Notes: generated by a model not told the origin, from the letters alone. 64,000 bases of DNA from Akebia trifoliata (GCA_017979445.1 CM030711.1:13599092-13663091), one strand, 5' to 3'; counted from the first letter of the stretch, positions 21,911 to 33,103 are shown. Made by a program: numbers and translations.

Positions 21911-23560
21911 ACAACCAGTTTTTCAAGCTAATTACACAACAAGAAAAAAAGATCTATTATGCCACATGGCACCACATTTTATGCCATGTGGCATTTATGA
22001 CTCTATTAGAGGTTATCATAAAAAAAAAACATTTAAATACCCTCATCTCCAAACTTTGGCACCAAAATCTTCAACCCATCTTAACTTCAACCTTCAGGAG
22101 GACACGAGAGAAGATTTTTTGGAGGTTGCAAATAATGAATTTATTAGAGTTTTTGGTAAAGCAATATTAAGAGATCGAAGATGAGCATTTAAGTAATTAA
22201 TGTTAATTTCTTGTGAAAGATCACACTCAAAGTTGTATGATGAATGCTCACCTTGAAAACTAAAAGTAATCTCTAATTTTACTAAGAGAGATTTACTAAG
22301 ACAAGTTGCCTCAGAATCTAAATTAATTGACCAAGTAACTGAAAAATGTATTTTAAAAATCCATATAGCCAAAGAGACATTGCAACTTTAAGTCACTAAT
22401 AATGATGATGAAGGAAGAAAACTAAGTATCAATTACCCCATGAAATTTGATATGAAATTTCCAAGCTAAGCACAGCATTGTGGCTTGATAGACTGGCAAA
22501 CCTCCATTGGTTGGCTAAGCACCTCCTTAGATGCAAATAACTCATTTTAAGAATAATATATTTTGTTAAAGCCATGATAAGATTTTTCATCCTGTAACGC
22601 TGTTCTTAGTTTAATGGGTACTCAATGAAATACAAAAACCCAACGAATCTAAACAGAATCAAAACATAAAATAAAAAAGTAGATATGGTACCTCTAAATT
22701 TGAAGCAGAAATAATAGATTTGAGTTTTGAGAAATTATTTGTTTGCTTTATGAGCTCTCAATCTTTTCCACGTTAACAAGCAAAATCTCATTGCAGAATG
22801 GGGATGGCGATGGCTGTGAACGAAGAAGATTAAGACGGTTTTTAATCACAATGCCACACTACTCAAGGAAATCATGATCATGCAAGCGAGAAAAAATGAG
22901 AGAGATTAAAGTCAAGATTTACATCTTGAACATTTTAATCACTCATAAATAGCCCTAAAAATGAACACAAAAACATCCATAATTTGGAATGGAAGAATAT
23001 TTGGGTACACCCGATCAATTGGAATGATGAATAAAAATAAACAACAAAAATAAGCAAAAATTTCTGTTAATCGAACAAGAAATTGGTGAATAATATTTTT
23101 TTCTATTATAATTTTTTAATAAAAATCTAACAAGAAATTGAAAATTACAAAAACCCTAACAGAAAGTTTTCTGTTAATCGAATATTCAAGTTGGAATTTC
23201 GTAAAAAATCGAAATCCATGACAGAGAGAGAGAGAGAGAGCTCACAGGTCTTCTTAGAAGCTGCTATGCGAATGAATCGAAAGCCGTCGATCGGAAAAGG
23301 GGCAAAGGAGAGATTGAGTTCACGTTCGGAAAACTGATCGGCGTCATCGTCAGTTTAACCAAGACAACGTCTTCGTCGTCGTCGATGGTAAACGGTCGGA
23401 AAACTGATCGGCGTCGTAGAGGTGGGTCGTCGTTAGCTGTCGAAATCGATGAGAGAGAGAGAGTGTGTGATATGGATCCAAAACAGTCGAAGTTATAATC
23501 GCGAACTGAGCGTGTAAATTTGATAAATGATGATGGGTAAATTTGTCATTTCACTACGAC
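21911..23560. other. Intergenic, no recognised gene
   Basis: Open frames at 21988-22372 have no family resemblance. A (GA)9 microsatellite lies at 23222-23240 and another GA tract at 23450-23465. Between them is a more GC-rich stretch with gtcggaaaactgatcggcgtc occurring twice (about 23325 and 23396). This resembles the subterminal or 5' part of a DNA transposon, but no coding domain is found. Confidence 0.4.
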
Positions 23561-23564
23561 TCGT

Positions 23565-23750
23565 TAAAACGCAAATGCGCGAAGCGGCTCACATGCGCTT
23601 TTCAAAACACCGTTTTCTTTTCATATTTGCGTTTACAACTTCAAAACGCTGCGTTTAGAAGCGATATCAATCACGCGAAATTTCGTAAAATCTAGCTTTT
23701 TGACGCAAACGCCGGTAAAACCGCGTTTAGAAGCGCAATCAATCGGCTCC
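23565..23750. mobile_element. Possible DNA-transposon end, GCGTTTAGAAGCG motifs
   Basis: The short segment is unusually rich in CpG for this window. It repeats gcgtttagaagcg (about 23655 and 23722), gcgcttttcaaaac and gacgcaaacgc. Clustered subterminal motifs in both orientations are typical of hAT or MULE ends. No partner end is found within the window, so the element boundary is unknown. Confidence 0.35.
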
Positions 23751-23774
23751 TTACCCAACATACCCAACTATTGC

Positions 23775-24430
23775 ATTTTTATTATAAAAATCCTTTTGAA
23801 GTTCTGACAACTCCTACGGAACCTTACTTTATGAAGTTTGTCACCCAACAAACCTTGAAGTAAGATCCACATCATAAAATTAAAAATTTATGGGGTTAAT
23901 TTGTTACTTAACATTAATTGGAGTTGATTCTAACCATATGAATTTATGACATCCAAAAACATTGTCTAATGTTAAAGGGTTATAAAGGATAAAATTATAA
24001 GAAATTCAAAAGAAAATATTTTTAAAAAAAAATTAATTAATTTTCACCATTAAATTTTAATTTTAAACTTAAGAGTTCGGTAACCATTCATTTTCAACAA
24101 CTACGATGAAGATAAAAAAAAAAAATTTATTTTGATTTTTTTCTTTTCAAAAAGTTTTTTATTTTGATTTGTTTTTTATTCTTTTGAATCTGATTGTTTT
24201 CATGAAATCTAAAAGTCCGTCTTATTGGATTGCTAGTTTGGAAATCCATGTGCCCCCAACAACCCTTAGTAAGATTTGAAACCTTACTAACTCAGTCATA
24301 GTAGCGTGATTCAAAATGTAAGATTTGTTAACTTAACAAACTTGTTAAAATGAGATAGTTTTTGTAATAAATTTGTAACAGAAAGGTCTGCCCGGTAAAT
24401 CTCTCTTTTACTAAAAGGCTGAGGTATCTC
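23775..24430 (+). mobile_element. MITE family R, near-complete copy
   Basis: The left part ttctgacaactcc…actttatgaagtttgt and right part acaaacttgttaaaatgag…ttgtaataaatttgtaac are imperfect inverted repeats, as in the copy at 29395. The centre contains the family block ttcaccattaaattttaatt and the tggattgctagttt string, followed by the small inverted repeat agtaagattt/aaaccttact. Confidence 0.65.
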
Positions 24431-24744
24431 AAATACCTTAATGGAACAATAAATCATGTTTCTCGAGTCTCCATTTTTCTCTCTAATTTTCTTGGAGAAA
24501 GTTAATATATAACAACTCATGGTAAAAGAACAGTAAGTCATGTTTCTCGAGTCTTCATTTTTTTTTCTATTTACTGTTTGGATCTTATTAATTAAGACAC
24601 ACGTTAAAGTGTATTAAATACACCTAAGGACCAACGATTTGACGGTACGTTTGGTCAAAATAATATTTTTTGAGGGCAGTTTCAATACAAAATTCAGATC
24701 GCAAGGTGTATTAAACGAACTTTAGCAAAATCTTTATTCTTTTA

Positions 24745-24854
24745 GATTGTTACTATTGCCACATTAATTTTTACTACCTGTGTGCAATTCTTTGGTGAGA
24801 TATATTAGAAATGGTGTGTAATTAATAAAAGTTCGTGTGGTAATAGCAGCTCTC
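24745..24854. mobile_element. Small MITE (110 bp), MULE-like ends
   Basis: The left end gattgttactattgccacat and right end gtgtggtaatagcagctctc are inverted. It lies 145 bp outside the left end of the MULE and carries the same terminal motif. Confidence 0.6.
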
Positions 24855-25309
24855 TTCTTTTAGCACAGTCAAATCAAAGGTCAATTTTGCGGACATGTTT
24901 TTAATGCGATCGTTAAGATTGGTGAAAGCCGTATAAACACGAGAAGATGCACAAACTTAAGTCACGTATTGACTTAGGTTGTTGGCTGCATTTTTTTTAG
25001 AGAGTTGCTATTACCACATCAATTTTTATTATTGCCACACCAATTAATGAAATTACTTGCACCACACGCAGAGAAAAAAAAAAAAAAAAGATTTCACACA
25101 CCATTTGTATTTGAGCAAAGGAGTGATCTCCTAGAGTGAGTGTGCAATATTGCACGTAGTCATGGGGTTGTTTTAACAACCCAAAAATCTAAATGTTTAT
25201 TGGTTGTGATCGTTGAGGTTATCATGAAATCGTCAAGTAGTTGGTAAAAAAGTGTGTAACACTGGTACTAATTAAGCTATGTGGGCGTCCTTTCAATTTG
25301 AAAGGGAGA

Positions 25310-26290
25310 AAATAGCTAGAAAAATGAGTGGAAACTTGAAGTCATTTGCGGGTGGCACAAACATAAAAGATGGACATATTTGGAAGGCTCAAGTCAGACT
25401 AAAAAAGAATTTTGTAAGATATGTATTGAGTAGGCATCAAACCTCGTGAATTCCTAGGGATTATTAAGCAAAAAGATCCCATGAATGCAATTTACAATGC
25501 TCAGTCTATCTTACGCATGCAAGAACTTGATGGAAGAATACCAATACAACATCTTTTCAAACGTCTTGACGATCGAACTTGGATATGTTACTTTTCATCG
25601 TATTGAGGAAGAAACTAATAAAAGATGATAAATTTGTTCTTGGCTCATCAAACTTCCATTGATCTTTCCAAACGTGTTTCCTCTTGATTCTACTTACAAA
25701 ACAAACAGGTTTAACATGCCTCTTTATTTTGTCTATTGTTGGTGTTACTTCAATAGAGAAAACTTTTTTTTTTTCACATTGATATTCAATGCTAGTTTGC
25801 TTCCTTCAGTGTTAGTAACAGATTATGAAAAATTCGACACTAAGTCGACCTCTTGATCCGTCGAATTTTATGAAATTTGACAGCCTAAGGCCATCAAATT
25901 TGGGCTTTTTTCACATTGTGTATTGGCGAATTGTAAAAAATATTTTGATGATGGAGAGACGTTCGTGAAAGATTGGCATGCATTAACATGTTCATCCACA
26001 GAGAAAGAGTATAACAAGGTTCTTTTGGATTTGAAAAAGAATTTTTCACTTCATCCCAAGGTCCTTTGCTATATTTCACAAGCAATAGCATGGCTCATTA
26101 CGTATAAAGAACACTTTGTTGCTGCATGGACTGATCAACACATGCATCTTGGCAATACTTCTAGTACTAGTCAAGTGGAGAGTGCACATGCCCAACTAAA
26201 GAGATATCTTCAAGTTTCAACATCAAACTTGATGACGGCGTGGGGATGTTTAATTTGATAAAATAATCTATCAACAACATACTGACATCA
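25310..26290 (+). pseudogene. MULE transposase, broken
   Basis: The reading is in pieces. About 25310-25620 resembles the N-terminal domain (CGWHKH-like text, then QELDGRIPIQHLFKRLDDRTW across frames). 25680-25850 carries DSTYKTNRFNMPL, the segment with the first catalytic Asp of the DDE core, and PSVLVTDYE for the second. 25923-26258 reads NCKKYFDDGETFVKDWHAL, then ITYKEHFVAAWTDQHMHLGN and SQVESAHAQLKRYL, typical of the downstream MULE region. Between VTDYE and NCKKY about 90 bp is replaced by a CACTA-like fragment and part of the core is lost. Stops throughout. Confidence 0.75.
25828..25919 (-). mobile_element. CACTA-like terminal fragment in the MULE
   Basis: On the minus strand it begins CACAATGTGAAAAAAGCCCA and continues with ttgatgg…ggctgtcaaattt. 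This is the same terminal and subterminal design as the CACTA element at 44827 (CACTATGTGAAAAAGGCCCA then tttgacgg…cccgtcaaatttt). Only about 90 bp is present, so it is a tiny deletion derivative or fragment. No clear TSD. Confidence 0.6.
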
Positions 26291-26501
26291 AGTCTTCATT
26301 TTCTGAAAGTTGTATAAAGATGCCATATGCTTACAATCAACACTTTTATAGTGAACTCTATGAGCTTGTGTCTAGTTCTCTGCCTTGGCAATGATCAATG
26401 AGCAAAAGGAATTTCCATCGATTCAAGTAAATGTCAACATGTTATTTGTCGGTCATTGGGGATACCACATGCTCGTGAATTGGTTGACTAATTGGTGAAG
26501 G

Positions 26502-27830
26502 TTGCCTAAATCAATGATTCATGAGCATTGGACTAGATTATCACTGTTGGTTGAAGCTTCAAATATAGGGATGATTCATGAAATTATGCTGGAGTTGGAA
26601 ATGATAAAAGAAAGATATGAAAGGGTCAATGCATATAAAAAATCTGAAATAAAAATGAAGTTACATGAGATTGCAAATCCTCCAACAACCCAATTGAAAG
26701 AACCATTGGTTTTACTTAAACCATGTGGTAGGCCAAAGTGGTCAACAAAGAAACTAATGGAAGAAGACAAATCAACTCCTCGACGCAAGCCTTCTACATG
26801 CGAGTATGTGGAAAAACTCCCTTTGAAGAGAGCTAAAAAGGTAAATAAGGATTTGCATTGGATGAGTTCTTTACCTCCATCCATGTGTAATTTCATCAAA
26901 GATGCATCAGATTTTGTTGGTGATGGGCATTGTGGATTTCAAGCAGTGGCTAGATTGTTGGGTATGGAATTAAAGGGTTGGTGTACAGTGAGAAAAGATT
27001 TGAGTTGTGAACTTCAAATTCATGGTGCAGAATATGCCAAGTTATTTGGTGGTCCTAATAGGATTGATGAATTGACTCAAAGCCTAAAATGTGAAGAAGT
27101 TCCTGCTGGTCCCCAATTTTGGATGACTATGCCTGACATGCAGGGGTGAAGCTAGCAAGGAGACATTGGGGGCAATTGCCCCCACTCAACTTTTTTGGGC
27201 ATTTTAGATACTCTTCAATTTATGCTTAAATTTAAAATACCCCTACATTTTGAACTACTGACATGCCCCGTTTGACCCTATTGCCCCCACTCCCTCATCT
27301 TCCTCCAATTTTTGCCCCCTCCCCTTCCAATTAACTATTAGTTTGCCCCCACTAAAAGAAAATCCTGGCTCCGCCCCTGCTGACATGGGGCATTTGATTG
27401 CCTCATTCTACAATATCGTGTTAGTACATATTTCAAAAGATCAATGCCTTACATTCCTTCCTTTGCGTTCACCACCTCCCGTTACCCATAAAATCATCAT
27501 TATAGGCTGCCTCAATAAAAATGACTTCGTCCAGTTGCATATGGCTGGAAATTGTCCAATGCCTCCAATTGCTTGCAATTGGATTAACCATCATGCTTCA
27601 ACGGCTGATGGTTGGCAAACACCATATATTTCAAGGAGCACATTCATGACTGAAGTGATTGAGTCAGGGAGTGCATTACGTGAGACAGTGCCTTTAGAGA
27701 TGGTTGTTCTTTTATCTACACTATTATATGTAAGTTTTATTTCTTCTTTATTCCATTTTTGTTTACATCTAATACTTCATTCCCTGATTTAAATTGATGT
27801 TTAAATTGCAGACGAAGTCGATGCAACATT
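26502..27830 (+). pseudogene. MULE C-terminus with OTU-like cysteine protease
   Basis: 26502-26880 is the Lys-rich spacer after the transposase core (PCGRPKWSTKKL). From 26890 an OTU-type fold begins: FVGDGHCGFQAVARLLG contains the catalytic Cys in DGHCGF. It is followed by WCTVRKDLSCEL, YAKLFGG and WMTMPDM, where a hAT MITE interrupts it (27141-27379). The reading resumes at DMGHLIASFYNIVLVHIS, then CLTFLPLRSPPP, DFVQLHMAGNCPMPP and WQTPYISR, ending near 27790. OTU domains remove ubiquitin; in these transposons the role is unknown. A spliced 3' exon may follow, since ttgcag precedes 27815, and a diverged second copy of that exon-like text lies near 28594. Confidence 0.75.
27141..27379. mobile_element. 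hAT-type MITE (239 bp) inside the OTU frame
   Basis: The ends CAGGGGTGAAGCTAG and CTGGCTCCGCCCCTG are inverted with few mismatches, and the element is flanked by a perfect 8-bp TSD, ctgacatg (27133-27140 and 27380-27387). The interior is rich in ttgcccccact. Both the ends and the TSD length are those of hAT MITEs. The perfect TSD suggests a recent insertion relative to the host MULE. Confidence 0.9.
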
Positions 27831-27967
27831 TTTTGACACCATCTGGGCACTTGTGAAGAGGTCATGGGGACTCTTTTTGGCCACTTTAGAGATGATTTCT
27901 TTTTTATTTGCATCAATATGTAAGTTTTTATTTCTTTAAAATCATGTGTTTTTTCATTAGTAATATG

Positions 27968-28558
27968 TGTGGAGGGAAATTCTCGGAGCATATAGACACG
28001 TAGCGCGAACGTTTCTCGGAAGCTTTGACTTGAAGCTCGGATAGAAGGCATGATGGGGTATGGTGGTTAGAACTTCTCGGATGCACGGACACTCAGCTCG
28101 ATCGTGCATCACCGACCCATCAGGTAGCTCGGATGAAATGCTCCGAAGATATCAAAGATTAGTGTAGATCGGAAAGACGAATCTGACAGATGTGCCATTG
28201 ATTGACAACTCTGACAACCCATACCATGTCAGATCAGTTCTGATTACACCAGGACTGTCAGAGCAGTTGCAACTACCCCTGCAACTAACGCACCAGAGAA
28301 TAAGTAAACTACTCTAAGTCACCTCAGGGGATGGCACAAATAACGATCATAGAAGACTCCTATAAAGGGCAGGGGACTATTGATGAGGGGGAGGGGGGGG
28401 GGTTCTTTCTTCTTTTCTCTAAAAAAATAGATTAAGATTCACAAGACAAATTAACACAGTCTCTAACTTGATCATCGGAGTGGGCTAATTTGCAGGTCCA
28501 GCTGAATTACGAAAGGAAGGAAGAGCATCTCGAGGTAGAGCGAAAAACTGCATCTACA
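27968..28558 (+). repeat. Solo LTR (591 bp) in the MULE
   Basis: It starts TGTGGAGGGA and ends GCATCTACA, flanked by the perfect 5-bp TSD atatg (27963-27967 and 28559-28563). A TATA-like tataaagggcagg lies at 28361. The 3' part ttgatcatcggagtgggc…gcaggtcc is typical of plant gypsy LTRs. No internal region or second LTR is nearby, so it is the product of LTR-LTR recombination. It does not match the other LTRs in this window. Confidence 0.87.
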
Positions 28559-28563
28559 ATATG

Positions 28564-28934
28564 CTCGCTGATGGGTTGTTGGTTTTCAATTGCAGACGAG
28601 ATCAATACAATATTTTTGGACACCATATTATTTTGCATATTTAAATTGTATTTTTATTTTTTCAATTGTAATGATCCAGTATATATTAGCCATTGTATAA
28701 AATTCCTTTTTGTTTTGCACGAGTCTGTCTGCTTATTGTTGCTGTGTTTTTAGTCAAAAGACTACATGATTTTAGATGCATTTATAATGGATCCTGGATG
28801 ACAATCTAAATCTCATGTAGAGTTATAGAACATCAAGTATGGGTAATGGAGATTTTGTACTTGATATTCAGATGGGTGGCTCTTTGTGAGACATTAGCAC
28901 AAGAAAGACGCTCAGATTTTTTTCCTAAAGTATT
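28564..28934. other. MULE 3' region between solo LTR and right end
   Basis: It starts with a diverged second copy of the text at 27805 (aattgcagacga…acaccat) and contains no further recognised domain. Confidence 0.4.
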
Positions 28935-29040
28935 GGTGTGTAATAAACAAAAGTTGGTGTGTGCCTTTGTTTTTTAATAAATGGCGTGCAAAATATTTTT
29001 TGGTGTGGCGCATGTAATTTCATTGAATGGTGTGGCAATA

Positions 29041-29385
29041 ACAACTCTCTTAATTTAGTTTTAAATTTGGGAGTTCGGTAGCCACTAATTTTCAACACCT
29101 ATGATCAAGTTTAGGAAGATTTCTTTTTTTTTTTGAATTTTTACCTTTTTCCTCCGAGTTTTTTCATGAAATCTAAAAGTTTATGTTGATCGATTGCTAA
29201 TTTGAAAGTACATGTGGGTCTAACGAACCTTAGTAAGATTTTAAATCTTACTAAATTAGTCATGGTAGCATGATTCATAACGTAAGGTTTTTTCCCGTAA
29301 CGAGCTCAATAAAATAAAGGATATTTTGTAATAAAATGGTCTCCCCAGTACATCACTCATTTTTTTTTTTTTTTTAATGAGAGAT
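29041..29385 (+). mobile_element. MITE family R, left-truncated copy
   Basis: It begins at the MULE border with ttagttttaaatttgggagttcggtagcc and continues through ttgctaatttgaaag, the cttagtaagattttaaatcttactaa palindrome and the right end ttgtaataaaatggtc. The missing left half suggests the MULE inserted into it or that it was truncated. Confidence 0.6.
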
Positions 29386-29394
29386 CTGAAGGAC

Positions 29395-29965
29395 AAACTT
29401 AAATGTTACAAATTTATTACAAAAACTACCTTGGAGTTCTGACAACTCCAAAGTACCCATACTTTATGAAGTTTGTTTCTCAACAAATCTTACTTTGTCA
29501 GGTTTGTTATCAATCAAACTTTGGAGTGGCATAAAATTCGAATTGGTGTGGACCGATCCAAACGGCATCCATTTGTGGCATAAAAAAAATAATCTAATGC
29601 CACATACTTACAAAGGACAAAATTCTAAGAACTTTGAAAAAAAAAAACTAATTTTTATCATTAAATTTTGATTTTAAACTTGAAAGTAATGAAGGCATCC
29701 ATTTTCAACACCTAGGAATAAGGTAAAAAAAGATTATTTATTTATTTATTTATTTATATTCTTTTGAATATGAGTTTTTCCATGATGTTGGATTGCCAAT
29801 TTGATAATCATGTGGGCCCAACAGCCCTTGGTAGGATTTGAAATCTTACTAAGTTAGTCATTCTAGCTTGATTCATAAATTAAGGTTTGTTAAATAACAA
29901 ACTTGATAAAGTAAGGGATTTTCTGTAATAAAATTGCAACTCTGTCGGGTAAATCTCTCCTTTTT
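29395..29965 (+). mobile_element. MITE family R, complete copy
   Basis: The left end ttacaaatttattacaaaaa and right end in inverse complement (tttattacagaaaatccctt) match. The pair actttatgaagtttgt / acttgataaagtaag gives further inner inverted similarity. The centre carries the family blocks and a (ttta)n tract at 29735-29757. Confidence 0.65.
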
Positions 29966-30157
29966 TAATGCGAAAAAAAAAGGTAATTTAGTAAAATGCA
30001 ATGTTAGGCACACCCTTTATTCTTTCTTTCTTTTTTTCAAAGAGTTATAGGTGAAATTTTGATTTTTTCCTAAAATAACCTCCAAAAATTAAATTATTAT
30101 CTCAAAATTTGAATAAAACCACAATTTTACCATTAAATCATAAAAAAAAGAGACGTG

Positions 30158-31983
30158 TGTAGACACCCGAATTTGAGCGGGCCCTCGACGTAAGATGCCC
30201 CCAAAAATCGAAAATTGGAATGGGCCCTGAAACCCAAACCTACACAAAACCCATTGCATTTTCCATTAATAAACGTTCGAGGCCATTTACGTAGCCCATG
30301 GACCCGCACACCTCACCACTCTCATATATCCTTAAAATCAACCCAAACTATTTTCCTACACCCAATTCAACGTAAACCCAACCCAATCCATTATCTAAGC
30401 CCACAACCCTACCCAATCCATTATCTAAGCCCACAACCCTACCCAATCCATCACTAAAGCCCAAAGCCCAATCCACTACCCAAACCCGACCCAACCTATC
30501 AATCTCATCAAACCAATCACCAAGAGATGACACATGTCATCATCCCCTTCCACCTCCCTCATCTAATCAACTCAACCCATAACCCTACCCTAACCTAACC
30601 TATTCCCCATCCTCTCATCATCAACAACCCATAACTCAACCCATAACCCTACCCTAACCTAATCTATTCCCCATCCTCTCATCATCAACAACCCATAACT
30701 CAACCCATAACCCTACCCTAACCTAACCTATTCCCCATCCTCTCATCATCAACAACCCACAACTCAACCCATACCCTATACACCTTAACCTATCCCTCAT
30801 TCTTTAACCACCCACATCACAACCCATACCTATCCATCACTTTCCCTTAAAACACTCCCATAAAATCACCTCAACCCATACCTCCCATACTCTTCTCTCT
30901 AATCATCTAACCACCATCACCAATCAACTAATCTCTCCATCCCTCCATTTGCCACATGTCATCATCCCTTCAATCCTCTCAAAATCAAACCAATCACCAC
31001 TCATCTCTCCAAATCAAACACCATACTCCTTTAACCATCTCAACACTCCTTCTCCAAACAACTCCCTTACACCACCACTCCTCCCATCAACCATCACTCA
31101 TCTCACCCCACCAAACACTCTACCCAAATGGATTTGGGTAAGATCCAAACCATTTGGGTTAAAACATAACCCATTTCCATCATTACAAAAATACCCTCAT
31201 TTTCATCTCAAATTTCATACCCTTCTCCTCTCAAACCCATGCCATTAGCCACTACTCTCATCCTTCACCCCATTATACCCCTAAAATACATCCCAACTTC
31301 TATAAAAACCCCTCCATTCTCTTCCTACACTAACTAATGAAAATTTAAGAAAAAATCCTCCAAAAACTACAACCCTCTACTCTACTCTACTCTACTCTCA
31401 ATACCTCACTCTCAACTCAACTCAATCTTCTACAACTTCAAGCAAGTCCAAGTCAACTCAAAAGAAGAAGATCAAGAAAAGCTTTGAAGATCAAGATTGG
31501 GACAAGGTGGGTTTGAAAAAGGATCATCCCCTTCTAACCCCCCACTTCCACTCTCCCCTCTCTCTACACCTTGCACACACCACAATGATTTGAGTCCTTC
31601 AAGGGCCCCTTTTTCAATAAGGGTGCCCTCAATGGACTAAATCAATATCAAAGCCCCTCACACTTGAGGGTACACATCAAATTATTTTTCATTTATTTTC
31701 TTTTATTTTAAAAATGACCGAATCCGAGGTTACCACATTATGTGGGTGGAGTAGGGTGCCTAACACCTTCCCTACTCCATAAATGGACCCCCTTACCTTG
31801 AATCAAGGTTGGACCAAATATGCTCTATCCATATGTGAGTCATCAAATGTCTAAATGACATGTTTTTCAAAAAATACAAATTCGGGTGACCATTCACACC
31901 CAATTCCGCATTTGAATGGTGGCGACTCCAAAACACCCCAAAGTGGAGGGATGTTTCAAAACATTGAAAATCCCGTGTCCACA
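30158..31983 (+). repeat. 5' LTR of element 2 (1826 bp)
   Basis: It starts TGTAGACACCC and ends GTGTCCACA. The plus strand is C/A-rich. A 64-bp minisatellite (ataaccctaccctaacc…) is repeated three times from 30579 to 30770. A likely TATA box, TATAAAAACC, lies at 31301. It is homologous to the LTR of element 1. Confidence 0.93.
31301..31308 (+). promoter_or_regulatory. Likely TATA box of the 5' LTR
   Basis: TATAAAAA followed by cccctcc lies about 680 bp before the LTR end, with ctctactctactctactctc pyrimidine repeats downstream. The same box is present in the 3' LTR near 43170. Inferred from sequence only. Confidence 0.5.
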
Positions 31984-31985
31984 GC

Positions 31986-32003
31986 TTGGCGACTCCACTG
32001 GGG
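31986..32003 (+). other. Primer-binding site of element 2
   Basis: TTGGCGACTCCACTGGGG begins two bases after the LTR. It matches the element 1 site except for one base. Confidence 0.68.
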
Positions 32004-32826
32004 ATAGGACTAGTGGGTCCGACCCTCTTCTTCAATTCGGTTAATTTAAAAAAAAAAAAAAAATGTTGGCCTTCCTTTTGTTGTGTTTTCTTTTTGCTTA
32101 TCTACTAACATTTGTTTTGTTTGTTTTATTTTATTTATTTCACAAGTTTCACATGGGAAGGGTTGTAATATTTATTTACATATGCTTTTGTTTTATTTTT
32201 ATTTTTGGACAAGGTATGTAAGGATGGATACGATTCAAAAAAATGCACGCACATGCACATGCGATTCATACCCCTATGCATGAGCCACCCCCCTCCCATT
32301 TAATTTTTTAACCACGGATGCCGGTACTCTCAAGCCCCCGAGATCGCTATTTTGGGTGGCTGGGAGGAGAACATCCACCCCATTCACCAACCCAAGATGT
32401 GTGCACTTCGGTGTCCATCAAGGTTTGAAGAATGGGTAGCCGAAAAACCACCCACAAACCGCATGCATCGAAGCGTAACTAATAGACAAAGGACACTAAG
32501 GTTTCCAAATTTAATTCCGTATCCATCCCACTTGTGTGTGTTGTAATTTTATTTTATTATTTTTCTTGTAGCCCACGATGGCAAGTTGTATAGATTTTAG
32601 GATTTTTATGTTTTGCTCTCATTTATATGTCCCCCTAGGTAAAAGGGGGAAATCTATTTTTTTTTATGTCATCAATTGCATCATCCAAAAAAAAAAAAAA
32701 AAAAGTGACATTTTTTGTGGCCCAAGCCAAAAAACAGAGGCTATGTGCCTCAAAACCCAGAAATGTTGGGCCAAAATGGGATGAGGATCAAAAACAGTGC
32801 AAGGTTGGAAGGCCAGAAAAGGTTCT
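32004..32826 (+). other. Conserved non-coding leader block of element 2
   Basis: This corresponds to 16070-16835 of element 1 in the opposite orientation. The best conserved part (32330-32560) includes gaacatccaccccattcacc and catgcatcgaagcgtaa. An open frame crosses it in both elements but opens at a TTG codon, so I treat it as conserved RNA leader rather than a protein. Confidence 0.6.
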
Positions 32827-33103
32827 GGTCCGTGCTTGAAGCACGGACTCAAGAAATCTTGTCAAGTCCGTGCTTAGAAAACGGACTGGGCAAATTTTCT
32901 TAGGTCCGTGCATGAAGCACGGACCAGTAAAAAAAAAAATTTTGATGTTCTGGTCCGTACTTGAAGCACGGACCAGCCAAAAGGTGTTAGGTCCGTGCAT
33001 GAAAAACGGACCCAAAAAAAAAAAAAAAAATTTTGATGTTCTGGTCCGTACTTGAAGCACGGACCAGCCAAAAAGTGTTAGGTCCGTACTTGAAAAACGG
33101 ACC
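32827..33103 (+). repeat. Array A of element 2, seven palindromic units
   Basis: Units of about 23 bp begin at about 32827, 32864, 32903, 32951, 32990, 33041 and 33081. Most read GGTCCGTGC or GGTCCGTAC, a short centre, then GCACGGACC or AACGGACC. The second unit has A at the first and T at the last base (AGTCCGT…ACGGACT), a change on both sides that keeps the pair. Linkers are A/T-rich. Confidence 0.92.

Larger units (their letters stand above)
24999..29050 (+). mobile_element. MULE with OTU-protease region (Kaonashi-like)
   Basis: Terminal inverted repeats of about 100 bp bound a 4-kb element. The left end is agagagttgctattaccaca, then aatgaaattacttgcaccac. The right end in inverse complement is agagagttgttattgccaca, then aatgaaattacatgcgccac. 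The interior carries a Mutator-like transposase and an OTU cysteine-protease-like region, the combination known for OTU-carrying MULEs. No convincing 9-bp TSD is visible next to the T-rich left flank. It has been invaded by a CACTA-like fragment, a hAT MITE and a gypsy-type solo LTR, so it is old and inactive. Confidence 0.72.

Noticed and set aside
22094..22372. 92-codon frame on the minus strand
   Set aside because: No similarity to a known family, AT-rich codons, overlaps another spurious frame.
30580..30780. ccctaa-like strings suggesting telomeric repeat
   Set aside because: The unit is a 64-bp minisatellite with irregular spacing, not a TTTAGGG array.
30949..31248. 99-codon Pro/Ser/His-rich frame in the 5' LTR, also in the 3' LTR
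   Set aside because: It follows from the C-rich LTR composition, and indels between the LTRs shift it freely.
32352..32546. Conserved 64-codon leader frame also present in element 1 (16308-16499)
   Set aside because: It opens at TTG rather than ATG in element 2, and the DNA is conserved in non-coding parts around it too. It is better explained as a conserved leader.
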